NCBI GenBank assembly: GCA_963805705.1
Contig: CAWDVH010000005.1
Span: 620,001-684,000, forward strand
Origin: CAWDVH01 sp963805705
GTDB taxonomy: Bacteria; Actinomycetota; Actinomycetes; Streptosporangiales; Streptosporangiaceae
Reading direction: 5' to 3'
Length of the DNA: 64,000 nt
Shown piece after piece: positions 41,668-49,444 of this stretch. The notes below the pieces were generated by a model. The model was not told the origin of the DNA. It was given only the letters and a program-made list of their open reading frames with translations, and made no database searches. Each line of letters opens with the position of its first letter. Position 1 is the first letter of the stretch. Made by a program: the position numbers and the translations under genes.

Positions 41668-43053
41668 GTGAGATTCACGGTAGGGCGCGAGGTGCTGGGC
41701 GAGGCGGTGGCGTGGGTGGCGCGCGCGCTGCCCTCCCGGCCGGTGGTTCCCGTGCTCTCCGGGCTGCTCCTGCAGGCCGGAGAGCACGGGCTCACGTTGT
41801 CCTGCTTCGACTATGAGGTATCGGCGCGGGTGCGCGTAGACGCTCACGTGGAGGAGGCGGGCACCGCGCTGGTACCGGGCAGGCTGCTGGCCGAGATCAC
41901 CCGCAGCCTGCCGTCGCTGCCCGCGGAATTCTCCTCCGCGGCGGACATCGTCAGCCTGACCTGTGGCAGTGCGGAGTTCACCCTCGTCTCGCTGCCCGTG
42001 CAGGACTATCCGGCGCTGCCGGAGCCGCCGCAACCCGCCGGGACGATCGACGGGGGAGCCCTGGCCGCCGCCGCGGCTCAGGTGGTGCCATCGGCCAGCC
42101 GGGACGACACGCTGCCCATGCTGACCGGCGTGTGCGTGGACATCGACGGCCCGGTCATGACCCTCGCGGCCACCGACCGCTACCGGCTGGCCGTCCGCGA
42201 GGTGAGCTGGGATCCGGCGGCGCCGGGCCTGCGGGCCGCCGCGCTGGTCCCGGCCAGGACGCTGGCGGATGTGGCGCGGACGATGGCGGCGGGAGTGCCG
42301 GTGACCGTGGCGTTCGGCGGCCGCGATGATGAGCCTGGCGGGACGGGTGACGCGACGCCGGCGTCAGCGGCAGCGGCCGGCGAGCCACGGCCGGCCGAGG
42401 GCATGATCAGCTTCGAGGGCGGGGGGCGGCGGCTGACCGCGCGTCTCATCGCTGGTGAGTTCATCCGCTACCAGTCCAGGTTCCCGGCCGCGTTCGGCTG
42501 CCGCGCCGAGATACCCGCGGCGCCGTTCATTGAGGCCGTGCGCCGCGTCTCCCTGGTCGCCGAGCGGGCCAGCCCGGTGCGGCTGGCCTTCGGCGCCGGC
42601 GAGGTCGTGATCGAGGCCCAGGCCGAGGGCCGAGCCCGCGCGGTCGAGTCCGTGCCGGCCGAGTTCACCGGCGACGAGCGGACCATTTCCTTCAACCCGC
42701 ACTACTTGCTGGACGGCCTTACCGCAGCAGCCGCGCCGGGCACCGTGCGCCAGGCTCCGGCACCCGGTACCTCGCGCCCGGCAGCGCCCGGCGCCAACGG
42801 TCCGGCGTCCGCGCCGGGTTCAGCGCAGGCCGGCGAAGCGCCGCCCGAGGACGGCGGGCATGTCGCGCCGGCGCACGGCGGGCGGATCAGGCTCGAGTTC
42901 ACCAGCGCGGCCAAGCCAGCGGTTATCACCTGGGCCAGCGAGGAAATCCCGGTCGCAGGGGCGGACGGCGGCCGCAGCCGGGATGACGGCACCGCGGGCC
43001 GGCCGGAATTCCGCTACCTCGTCGTTCCGCTGCGGGTACCGGTCCGTACCTGA
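41668..43053 (+). CDS. DNA polymerase III beta-clamp paralogue with C-terminal insertion
   Basis: Three repeated DnaN-type domains are recognisable: FTVGREVLGEAVAWVARALP (N-terminal), SRDDTLPMLTGVCVDIDGPV with LAATDRYRLAVREV (central), and a third starting PAAPFIEAVRRVSLVAERAS then FNPHYLLDGL. Between the last alpha helix and the final strands is a ~60-residue Ala/Pro/Gly insertion (about 355-410), absent from standard clamps. The C-terminal strand FRYLVVPLRVP corresponds to the YL.MP.R peptide region. 461 residues versus 370-390 usual. GTG 41668 is preferred (AGGAG 6 nt upstream) over ATG 41662. The housekeeping dnaN is normally by dnaA, so this is most likely a second, specialised clamp. 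Confidence 0.85.
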   Translation: MRFTVGREVLGEAVAWVARALPSRPVVPVLSGLLLQAGEHGLTLSCFDYEVSARVRVDAHVEEAGTALVPGRLLAEITRSLPSLPAEFSSAADIVSLTCGSAEFTLVSLPVQDYPALPEPPQPAGTIDGGALAAAAAQVVPSASRDDTLPMLTGVCVDIDGPVMTLAATDRYRLAVREVSWDPAAPGLRAAALVPARTLADVARTMAAGVPVTVAFGGRDDEPGGTGDATPASAAAAGEPRPAEGMISFEGGGRRLTARLIAGEFIRYQSRFPAAFGCRAEIPAAPFIEAVRRVSLVAERASPVRLAFGAGEVVIEAQAEGRARAVESVPAEFTGDERTISFNPHYLLDGLTAAAAPGTVRQAPAPGTSRPAAPGANGPASAPGSAQAGEAPPEDGGHVAPAHGGRIRLEFTSAAKPAVITWASEEIPVAGADGGRSRDDGTAGRPEFRYLVVPLRVPVRT

Positions 43054-43117
43054 CCCCGCGAGGGCGGTCATCAGCCGCTCCGCGCGCGATGGGCGGTCAG
43101 CGGCGTCCCTGGGCGCG

Positions 43118-43140
43118 CCGGGCGGTCAGCGGCCGCCCGG
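43118..43140. terminator. Hairpin between convergent clamp and DUF1707 genes
   Basis: CCGGGCGG (43118-43125) pairs with CCGCCCGG (43133-43140) across a 7-nt loop. It spans the stop codon of the convergent DUF1707 gene and lies 65 bp after the clamp stop, so it is plausible as a two-way terminator. There is no U-tract. Confidence 0.5.
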
Positions 43141-43653
43141 CCATGGGCCGCCCGAAGAGCCCCAGCCGCCGTGGTAATGGCCGCCGCGAGAGCACCCGCC
43201 AAAGCGGCCGCCGCGGCCGCCGCCGAGGATCCGGCGCGCCAGGCCGCGGACCACGGCGAAGATCGCCAGCAGGATCCCCAGCCGGCCGGGCAGGGACAGG
43301 AGCCTGAGGTGCGGCAGCAGGAGGCTGGCCACCAGCAGCCAGGCGGCGATGACGGTGGCGAACGCGGTCAGTACCCGCAGCCGCGGGCGGGGGCCCGGCG
43401 GCTGCTCGCGCCGGGCACGCTCCCGGTAGGCGCCCGCGGCGGCGACCGGCAGCGCCGGCGAGGGCGCTGCGGCATGCGGGAGATCCCTGGTGACCTGGCG
43501 CAGCTGGCTCTGGGTCACCGCAGTGAAGGTGGCGTCAATGCGCTGGTTGAATTCCTCCAGGGTCAGCCTGCCCTGTGCGTAATGCTCGCGCAGGCCGGCG
43601 GCCGCTGCCTCGCGGTCGGCGTCCCCAATCCGCAGGTCGGGTCCTGTCGCCAT
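43126..43653 (-). CDS. DUF1707 domain membrane protein
   Basis: A 175-residue protein. The N-terminal DUF1707 is unmistakable: LRIGDADREAAAAGLREHYA, QGRLTLEEFNQRIDATFTAV. A Pro/Arg linker is followed by two helices (LRVLTAFATVIAAWLLVASL, LPGRLGILLAIFAVVRGLAR) and a Gly/His/Trp-rich tail. The family is found in actinobacteria and is often near stress or sigma genes; function unknown. ATG 43653, with the 24 upstream open codons not conserved. Confidence 0.85.
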   Translation of the reverse strand: MATGPDLRIGDADREAAAAGLREHYAQGRLTLEEFNQRIDATFTAVTQSQLRQVTRDLPHAAAPSPALPVAAAGAYRERARREQPPGPRPRLRVLTAFATVIAAWLLVASLLLPHLRLLSLPGRLGILLAIFAVVRGLARRILGGGRGGRFGGCSRGGHYHGGWGSSGGPWPGGR

Positions 43654-43804
43654 CTGATCCTCCGCGTCCCGCCGGTGTACATGGGCCGATAGCAAGACGA
43701 TATATCGCGATGCTCTCGGCGGCAACTCTCAAATGAGGGTGCACATCAGCCGGTGAGGGTGCACATCAGCAGGCCGGCCGGGTTGCCGCGGGCCCGCGGC
43801 TCAC

Positions 43805-44332
43805 TCAGTCGCCGAGGTAGCTGCTCCCGCCGGTCTCCGGGTTTTCGACCGGCACTGCCACCGAGACGGCCCCCGCCTTGGCGAATATCAGGGTCAGCGT
43901 GATCTCGGTTCCCGCGCGCATCGGCCCGGAGCCGGTAATCAGCAGATGAAAACCACCCGGAGTAAGCCGAACGAAGCCGCCCGCGGGAATGCTGATATCC
44001 CGGACGGTCCGCATCGTGGCCGATCCAGGGTCTACCGGGGCGCGCAGGCTCACCCGGCCGCCGGCGCTGGAGCGGGCCGAGATCAGGCGATCGGCCGAGC
44101 CGTCGTTGCGGATGACGACGTAGGCGTCGGTCGTACCGGCGGCGTTGGGCTGCGACACGTAGGCAGTTCCGATTTGAACCGGCGGAGGTGCCGATTCCCT
44201 GGCGGTGCAGCCGGCCACCGCGGCCGCCGAGGCGACCAGGAGGCAGGCGGCAGCGCCGGCCCGTGCCGGTGCCACTACCCGCTGACCTAGCGGCCCGTGG
44301 CGTGTGCCCGGCGGCCCGAGAATTCCCAGCAT
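43805..44332 (-). CDS. PCu(A)C-like lipoprotein with altered copper motif
   Basis: A 175-residue exported lipoprotein: signal ending AAAVAGC (lipobox Cys) and a PCuAC (DUF461) domain: DAYVVIRNDGSADRLISARS, MRTVRDISIPAGGFVRLTPG, GGFHLLITG, LTLIFAKAGAVSVAVPV. Canonical PCu(A)C uses His-x(n)-Met...His-x-Met to bind Cu(I). Here the first His is Ser (ARSSAG) and GYHIMLM-type GxHxM reads GFHLLI, leaving few ligands. It may be a structural relative that no longer binds copper. ATG start 44332. Confidence 0.8.
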   Translation of the reverse strand: MLGILGPPGTRHGPLGQRVVAPARAGAAACLLVASAAAVAGCTARESAPPPVQIGTAYVSQPNAAGTTDAYVVIRNDGSADRLISARSSAGGRVSLRAPVDPGSATMRTVRDISIPAGGFVRLTPGGFHLLITGSGPMRAGTEITLTLIFAKAGAVSVAVPVENPETGGSSYLGD

Positions 44333-44401
44333 GATCCTTGCCCTTGCGTCCGTTGCCGCGTGGCCATGATGTCACGCCCGCCCGTATCTCCTGACACCCG
44401 C

Positions 44402-45931
44402 CTATCCCTGCCGTATGGCGGATTCGAGCAGGCCGAGCGGCGGTGAGCCGAGCCCGAGCAGGGCGGAGTGGAACCTGCGCAGCGAGAAGCCCGCGGCCCA
44501 TTCCCTCCTGGCGCGGTCGCGCAAGGCCATGATCTCCAGCTTGCCCCAGGTGTAGCGGCCGTACGTCGGGTCGAAGCTGGCCCGGCGTGCCTCCGACAGG
44601 GCCGCCGGGCCGGCCAGGTGCGTATCCGACTCAAACCTGCGCGCGCCTTCGGCGACGGTCATTCCCTCGGCATGCACGCCGATGGCACAGGCCAGCCGGG
44701 TGACCCGGACCAGGGCCTCCAGCCAGACACCGATGGCGAACCGGGGATCATCAGCGCAGAATCCCTCCTCCACGCAGAGCTCCTCGGCGTAGTGAGCCCA
44801 TCCCTCGACGAACGCGTTCGAATGCAGCGTGCGCCGGACCGGGGACGGTACCCGGCGGATGGCGCGGCCATGCGAGAAGTGGCCGGGGGCGACCTCGTGC
44901 ACGGTGATGCTGGGCAGCGTCGTCTCGCTGAAGACCTCCAGCCACTGCTCGATCTCCTGCTCGGGCCAGGCCGGATCCGGCGGGGTGATGTGGTACCAGG
45001 ACGGGCCCTCCGGCTCGCCGGGCGCCGCTGGCGACATCATCGCCATCGCCCAGCGCCGCGACGGGGGCGCCGGCCCGACCAGGCACTCGCCGTCCTGATA
45101 AGGCACCAGGTCCTTGTCCCTGGTGAAGTCGATGGCCAGCCGCGTCCAGCGCCTCGCCGCCTCGATCACTCCGTCGGCGTCGGGGTGGCTTCGGACCAGT
45201 TCGCGTGCGACCTGCAGCGGCGGCCGGCCCGGATCGACGCGCGCGCAGCTGTCGGCCAGGCGCGCGGTGAGCCGGTCGCGCTCGGCATCGGCCCGCTGGC
45301 CGAGCCGGCCCAGGTCCACGCTGATGCCCTCGGCACTGCTCATCAGCGCCGCGAGCGCCCTGCCTCCCAGGCCGGCCTCGGGACTGCCGGCGGCCGCCGC
45401 CGCCTGCATGTGCGCGACCAGCCGGGCATGGGCGGCCAGGGCCGCGTTCCGTACGTCGTCGTGCGTATCCGCCGGGATGTCGGCGGCCAGCCCGCCGGCG
45501 GCGCCGGCCAGCGCCTGCGCGACTGGCGCGCTCAGGCGGTCGAGCGCAGCTATGGCCGCCTCGACGGCCTGCGGCCACTGCGCCAGGTGCGCGCGGCGGG
45601 CGCTGTCGCGCTGCCGCGGCGGTGCGTAGTCCCGGTCGTAGCCGGACAGGTCCAGGCCAGACAGGTGCGGCATCGGGTTGCTGCGATGCACCTCAAGCTG
45701 GCCGAGGGATACCCTCGCGTACTCCTCGAACGCCGCCAGGTGAGCCTCGTCATGCGGATCGCCGAGCCGGTCGCCGGAGCGGGCGGCCTCGAGCCTCGCG
45801 AGCCCCGCGCGGACGCCGGCCGGCGAGAGGTCCTGGATCCGGCCGTCATATTCATGGCGGCCGCTGTACTCCCGCATTTCCGCGACATTAAGGTCACAAA
45901 CGGCCCGCAGCCGCGGCATGAGATCATCCAT
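44402..45931 (-). CDS. DUF885 family zinc metallopeptidase
   Basis: A 509-residue DUF885 protein, whose fold is like that of M32/thermolysin-type carboxypeptidases. The conserved signature is TVHEVAPGHFSHG (HExxxGH, zinc site), followed downstream by FVEGWAHYAEELCVEEGF (EGWAxYAEE). Then GVWLEALVRVTRLACAIGVH and FDPTYGRYTWGKLEIMALRD. No signal peptide, so cytosolic. ATG 45931 chosen (the 31 codons upstream are not family-like). It is divergent from the acyl-CoA synthetase gene with a 220-bp gap that holds no other gene. Confidence 0.88.
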   Translation of the reverse strand: MDDLMPRLRAVCDLNVAEMREYSGRHEYDGRIQDLSPAGVRAGLARLEAARSGDRLGDPHDEAHLAAFEEYARVSLGQLEVHRSNPMPHLSGLDLSGYDRDYAPPRQRDSARRAHLAQWPQAVEAAIAALDRLSAPVAQALAGAAGGLAADIPADTHDDVRNAALAAHARLVAHMQAAAAAGSPEAGLGGRALAALMSSAEGISVDLGRLGQRADAERDRLTARLADSCARVDPGRPPLQVARELVRSHPDADGVIEAARRWTRLAIDFTRDKDLVPYQDGECLVGPAPPSRRWAMAMMSPAAPGEPEGPSWYHITPPDPAWPEQEIEQWLEVFSETTLPSITVHEVAPGHFSHGRAIRRVPSPVRRTLHSNAFVEGWAHYAEELCVEEGFCADDPRFAIGVWLEALVRVTRLACAIGVHAEGMTVAEGARRFESDTHLAGPAALSEARRASFDPTYGRYTWGKLEIMALRDRARREWAAGFSLRRFHSALLGLGSPPLGLLESAIRQG

Positions 45932-46151
45932 GGCCGGAACGCTACCGGTCGGCCTGAGCCAGCCGTCGCCGGCGGTCACCGCCGGCCGCGTCCGGGTCAG
46001 GGAGATGCCAGTACTTGCTCTCAAAGACGCCGCGCGGCCCGCGCCTAAGAATTTGGACGGCGACTGGATGTCCGTGCGACGCTTTCGTCATGGCAGGATC
46101 CAGCCGCCGCGACCCGGTTCGGCGCAGCTACGACCACGATGGAGGCAGGCG

Positions 46152-47782
46152 ATGAGTGGCGTTTTCTCTGCGGTCCCTCGTGTACCGGTGGATGGGGCGG
46201 CACCGGGCCAGGTGTTCCGCTCGGAGTTGAACCCGGTGGATTTCTTGCACCGGGCGGCGTACCTGTACCCGGACAAGGTCGCGGTGGTGGACGGCGAGCG
46301 GCGGTACTCCTACCGGCAGCTGGCGGAGCGCTCCTGGCGGCTGGCCAACGCGCTCAGGTCGGCGGGGCTTGGCAAGGGAGATCGGGTCGCCACGCTGCTG
46401 TTCAATTCGTCGGCCATGCTGGAGGCCCATTTCGCCGTCCCGGCGGCGGGCGGGATCTTGGTCGCGGTCAACCACCGCCTGGCCAGTGCCGAGGTGGGCT
46501 ACATCCTCGCCCACAGCGGCGTCCGCTATCTGCTGCTCGACACCGGCCTGGAGACGCTGGCCGCCCCGCTGGAGCTGGCTGGCGTCACCGTGATCCGCTG
46601 TGCGAACACCGGGGGGCCCGGCGATCCGTACGAGGAATTGCTGGCCGGAGCATCGCCGGCCAGGCCGGCGAGCTGGCTGGAGAACGAGGAGGAGACGATC
46701 TCGATCAACTACACCTCCGGCACCACCGGCCGGCCCAAGGGGGTGCAGTACACCTATCGCGGCGCCTACCTGAACGCGCTCAACGAGGTCATCCACGCTG
46801 GCATGAGCACTGATTCGGTGTACCTGTGGACGCTGCCGATGTTCCACTGCAACGGCTGGTGCTTCCCGTGGGCCGTCACTGCGGTCGCGGCGCGCCACGT
46901 GACCATGCGCACCGTGGACCCCGCACTCGCCTGGGAGCTGATCGATGGTGAGGGCGTGACGCACTACAACGGCGCGCCAACCGTCCAGCTGATGATCCTT
47001 AACCATCCCCAGGCGCACCGCCTGGACCGGCCGGTCACCGTGATGGTGGCCGCCGCTCCCCCTCACCCACGCTGTTCGCCCGCATGAGCGAGCTGAACTT
47101 CCGGGTCGTGCACGTGTACGGCCTGACCGAAACCTACGGCCCGATCACCGTGTGCCCCGAACAGGAGGCGTGGCTCGAGCTCCCGCTCGAGCAGCGCTCC
47201 AGATACCTGGCGCGCCAGGGACAGGCCTACATCTCCTCCGACCTGGTGCGTGTGGTCGACGCGGAGATGAACGACGTCCTTCAGGACGGGCAGGCGATGG
47301 GCGAGGTGATCATGCGCGGCAACAACGTCATGAGCGGCTATTACGACGACCAGGCCGCTACCAGCAAGGCGTTCGCTGGTGGCTGGTTCCACTCCGGGGA
47401 CCTGGCCGTGTGGCATCCCGACGGCAACATCGAGCTGCGCGACCGCGGCAAAGACATCATCATTTCCGGCGGCGAGAATATCTCCAGCATCGAAGTCGAG
47501 CAGGCCATCGCCGCCTACCCCGGCGTGCTCGAATGCGCGGTCATCGGCGTCCCCCACCCCCACTGGGGAGAACGGCCGAAGGCCTTCGTCACGCTCAACG
47601 ACTCCGCCACGGCGACCCCGCAGCAGATCATCGCGTTCTGCCGTGAGCGCCTCGCCCACTACAAGTGCCCCGACGCGATCGAATTCGGGCCGCTGCCCAA
47701 GACCTCGACCGGCAAGATCCAGAAGTTCGTGCTGCGCGACCGCGAGTGGGCAGGCCAGGACAAGCGGATCGGCGGGGCATAG
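46152..47782 (+). pseudogene. Acyl-CoA synthetase (AMP-forming), frameshifted
   Basis: ANL-superfamily fatty-acyl/benzoate-type CoA ligase. Frame 1 from ATG 46152 (SD GGAGGCAGG) covers the N-domain including the P-loop-like INYTSGTTGRPKGVQYTYRG and WTLPMFHCNGWCFPWAVTAV. It breaks after VMVAAAPP. The next frame continues VVHVYGLTETYGPITVCPEQ, GDLAVWHPDGNIELRDRGKD, IIISGGENISSIEVEQ and the C-terminal Lys region KTSTGKIQKFVLRD. Adding one C to the run of five Cs at 47058-47062 restores AAAPPSPTLFARMSELNF, so the break is a one-base loss in a homopolymer. The second frame begins ATGAGCGAG at 47084 and overlaps the first stop by 4 nt, but it is not an independent enzyme. Confidence 0.9.
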
Positions 47783-47791
47783 CGCGGGCCG

Positions 47792-48487
47792 TCACGGGCC
47801 AGTCGACCCCGGCCTGACCACGTAAATACCGAGCGTGCTGCCCCCGGGGACGTGCGCCGTGCAGGTCTGCGCCGTGAAGCCGAGGTACAGCGGGGCGAAC
47901 TGGCCGGGCGGGTAGACGCGCAGGCGGTGCGCGGTGACGGGATGGCAGATGGCCGCCGGGAAGTTCTGCGCGACGACTACCTGCAGCGAGGCGTGCGCGG
48001 TCGCCCCCGGACTGAGGGTCACGGGCCGCGGGGCGAACGTCGGATTCCGGACCGCGGCGCCGCCGAGCTGGCGGCCGGAGGTCGCCGACACGAAGGAGAC
48101 ACCCGGATAGCCGAACATCGTGCAGTCAGTCCCGGACACGTTCGTGAAAACGAGCGGGTAGTAGATGCTCCCGGCGGCGCCGTTGGCCCGGCCGATGCCC
48201 ACGCGCAGCGCCGAGGTCGCGCATGGTACCGGCACGGGGGACGGTGCCGCCGATGACGGTGCGGCCGATGAGGGGGGCGCCGCCGGCGCGGGAGACGCCG
48301 GCGCCGACGAGGAAGATCCGGCCGGGCTGGGCGCGCGGGGCGGTCTCGTGGTCTTCAGCTGCGCGCTGTCGGGCTGCGTGGCGACCCGCGTGGGCACGGT
48401 AGTTTCGCAGGCGGCGGCCAGCAGGGCGGAGAGGGCAATGACTGCGGCGGCGATCGCGGCCCGGCCAGAACGGGGGGGTGGCCTCAT
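47792..48487 (-). CDS. DUF4232 lipoprotein
   Basis: Secreted lipoprotein of about 231 residues. Lipobox ALLAAAC at about 27 after an N-terminal MRPPPRSGRAAIAAAV signal, then a Pro/Ser/Ala linker, then DUF4232: CATSALRVGIGRANGAAGSI, YYPLVFTNVSGTDCTMFGYP, GVSFVSATSGRQLGG, VTLSPGATAHASLQVV, with four conserved Cys. ATG 48487 with AGGAAG 10 nt upstream is chosen over GTG 48514. It is a paralogue of the next gene (48578-49213) in the same orientation, indicating tandem duplication. Function unknown; presumed cell-envelope. Confidence 0.85.
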   Translation of the reverse strand: MRPPPRSGRAAIAAAVIALSALLAAACETTVPTRVATQPDSAQLKTTRPPRAPSPAGSSSSAPASPAPAAPPSSAAPSSAAPSPVPVPCATSALRVGIGRANGAAGSIYYPLVFTNVSGTDCTMFGYPGVSFVSATSGRQLGGAAVRNPTFAPRPVTLSPGATAHASLQVVVAQNFPAAICHPVTAHRLRVYPPGQFAPLYLGFTAQTCTAHVPGGSTLGIYVVRPGSTGP

Positions 48488-48577
48488 CGGCGTCAGCTTC
48501 CTGGTCTGCGCCACGCGGATGTGGCTTGTGACTGATAGGACGCTGGTAGGCCCCGGCCGGTTGTTCTTCGGCGGGCC

Positions 48578-49213
48578 CTACTGGCCGCCGCTGCCGGGCT
48601 GGACCGTCTGGACGGCCAGGATGCGCACGGCATTCGACTTAGCCGAGCAGGCCGGGGCGGTGAGCGGGATGTAGAGCGCGGCGAACTGGCCGGGCGGGAA
48701 GACCCGCAGCACGTGCGCCGTGACCAGCCCGCATTCGGCGGCCGGGAAGTTCATCGCGTTGACGACCTGCAGCTGCGCATGAGCGGTGCCGCCGGGTGCG
48801 ATGGTCACCAGACGGCTGGCGAAGGTGGGGTTCCGCCTGGCTGCCTTGCCGATCAGCGTGCCGCCGGCCTTGGTGACGAAGGACACCCCTGGATACCCGA
48901 ACAGCGTGCAGCTGGCACCGGAGATGTTGGTGAAGACGATCGGGTAGAAAGTGCTGCCGGCCGCACCGCCGCCCTGGCCGAGGGAGGCGTGCAGGGCGGA
49001 AGTGGCGCACGCCGAGGAGGCGGCCGACGAGGACGGCGCCGCCGGGGCCGGGGTGCTGGCCGAGGCCGCGGGCGAGCTGGACGGGCTCGCCGTGACCGTG
49101 ACGGTCGGCGCGGAGGACGGGCTCGACGAGCCGCAGGCCGTGGCGAGAGCGCCCAGGCAGGCGAGGCCCGCCGCGATGGCCAGGCGCCTGGCCAGCATGC
49201 CGGAAGGCGCCAT
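48578..49213 (-). CDS. DUF4232 lipoprotein, paralogue of the adjacent gene
   Basis: A 211-residue lipoprotein with lipobox ALATAC (about residues 22-27), a Pro/Ser/Ala linker and a DUF4232 domain nearly colinear with its neighbour: ACATSALHASLGQGGGAAGS, FYPIVFTNISGASCTLFGYP, GVSFVTKAGGTLIGKAARRN, VTIAPGGTAHAQLQVVNAMN. Four Cys match. The pair lies divergent from gamma-glutamyltransferase. ATG 49213 or the preceding GTG 49216 could be the start. Confidence 0.86.
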   Translation of the reverse strand: MAPSGMLARRLAIAAGLACLGALATACGSSSPSSAPTVTVTASPSSSPAASASTPAPAAPSSSAASSACATSALHASLGQGGGAAGSTFYPIVFTNISGASCTLFGYPGVSFVTKAGGTLIGKAARRNPTFASRLVTIAPGGTAHAQLQVVNAMNFPAAECGLVTAHVLRVFPPGQFAALYIPLTAPACSAKSNAVRILAVQTVQPGSGGQ

Positions 49214-49274
49214 CACGGGTACCGCTCCTGGCGGGTGCGGATCGCATCATCCATGGACCTGATTATGCCGGGCG

Positions 49275-49378
49275 TCGCCTCGCCGCGCCCGCTGCCTCGC
49301 CGCGCCGCTGCTCCCGCCCCGCTGCCTCGCCGCGCCCGCTGCCTCGCCGGGCCCGCTGACTCGCCGGGCCCGCTGCCG
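49275..49378. repeat. Imperfect GC-rich tandem repeat in divergent gap
   Basis: About 100 bp of imperfect 15-20-bp units based on CTGCCTCGCCG(C/G)GCCCG, between the DUF4232 gene and gamma-glutamyltransferase. They do not extend any conserved reading frame. The remainder of the 231-bp gap holds only the AGGAGG ribosome-binding site at 49434-49439. Confidence 0.65.
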
Positions 49379-49444
49379 CCCGCGGCCGCCCGCGCCGCGC
49401 AAGGTAGCGTCGGAGAAACCCGGTCCCTACCGCAGGAGGCGCTT

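Noticed and set aside
44468..46048. Long plus-strand frame opposite the DUF885 gene
   Set aside because: Antisense to a well-supported peptidase gene; composition is typical of shadow frames.
47084..47782. Independent short ligase gene starting at ATG 47084
   Set aside because: It starts in the middle of an ANL domain and joins perfectly to the upstream frame after adding one C, so it is the 3' half of a split gene.
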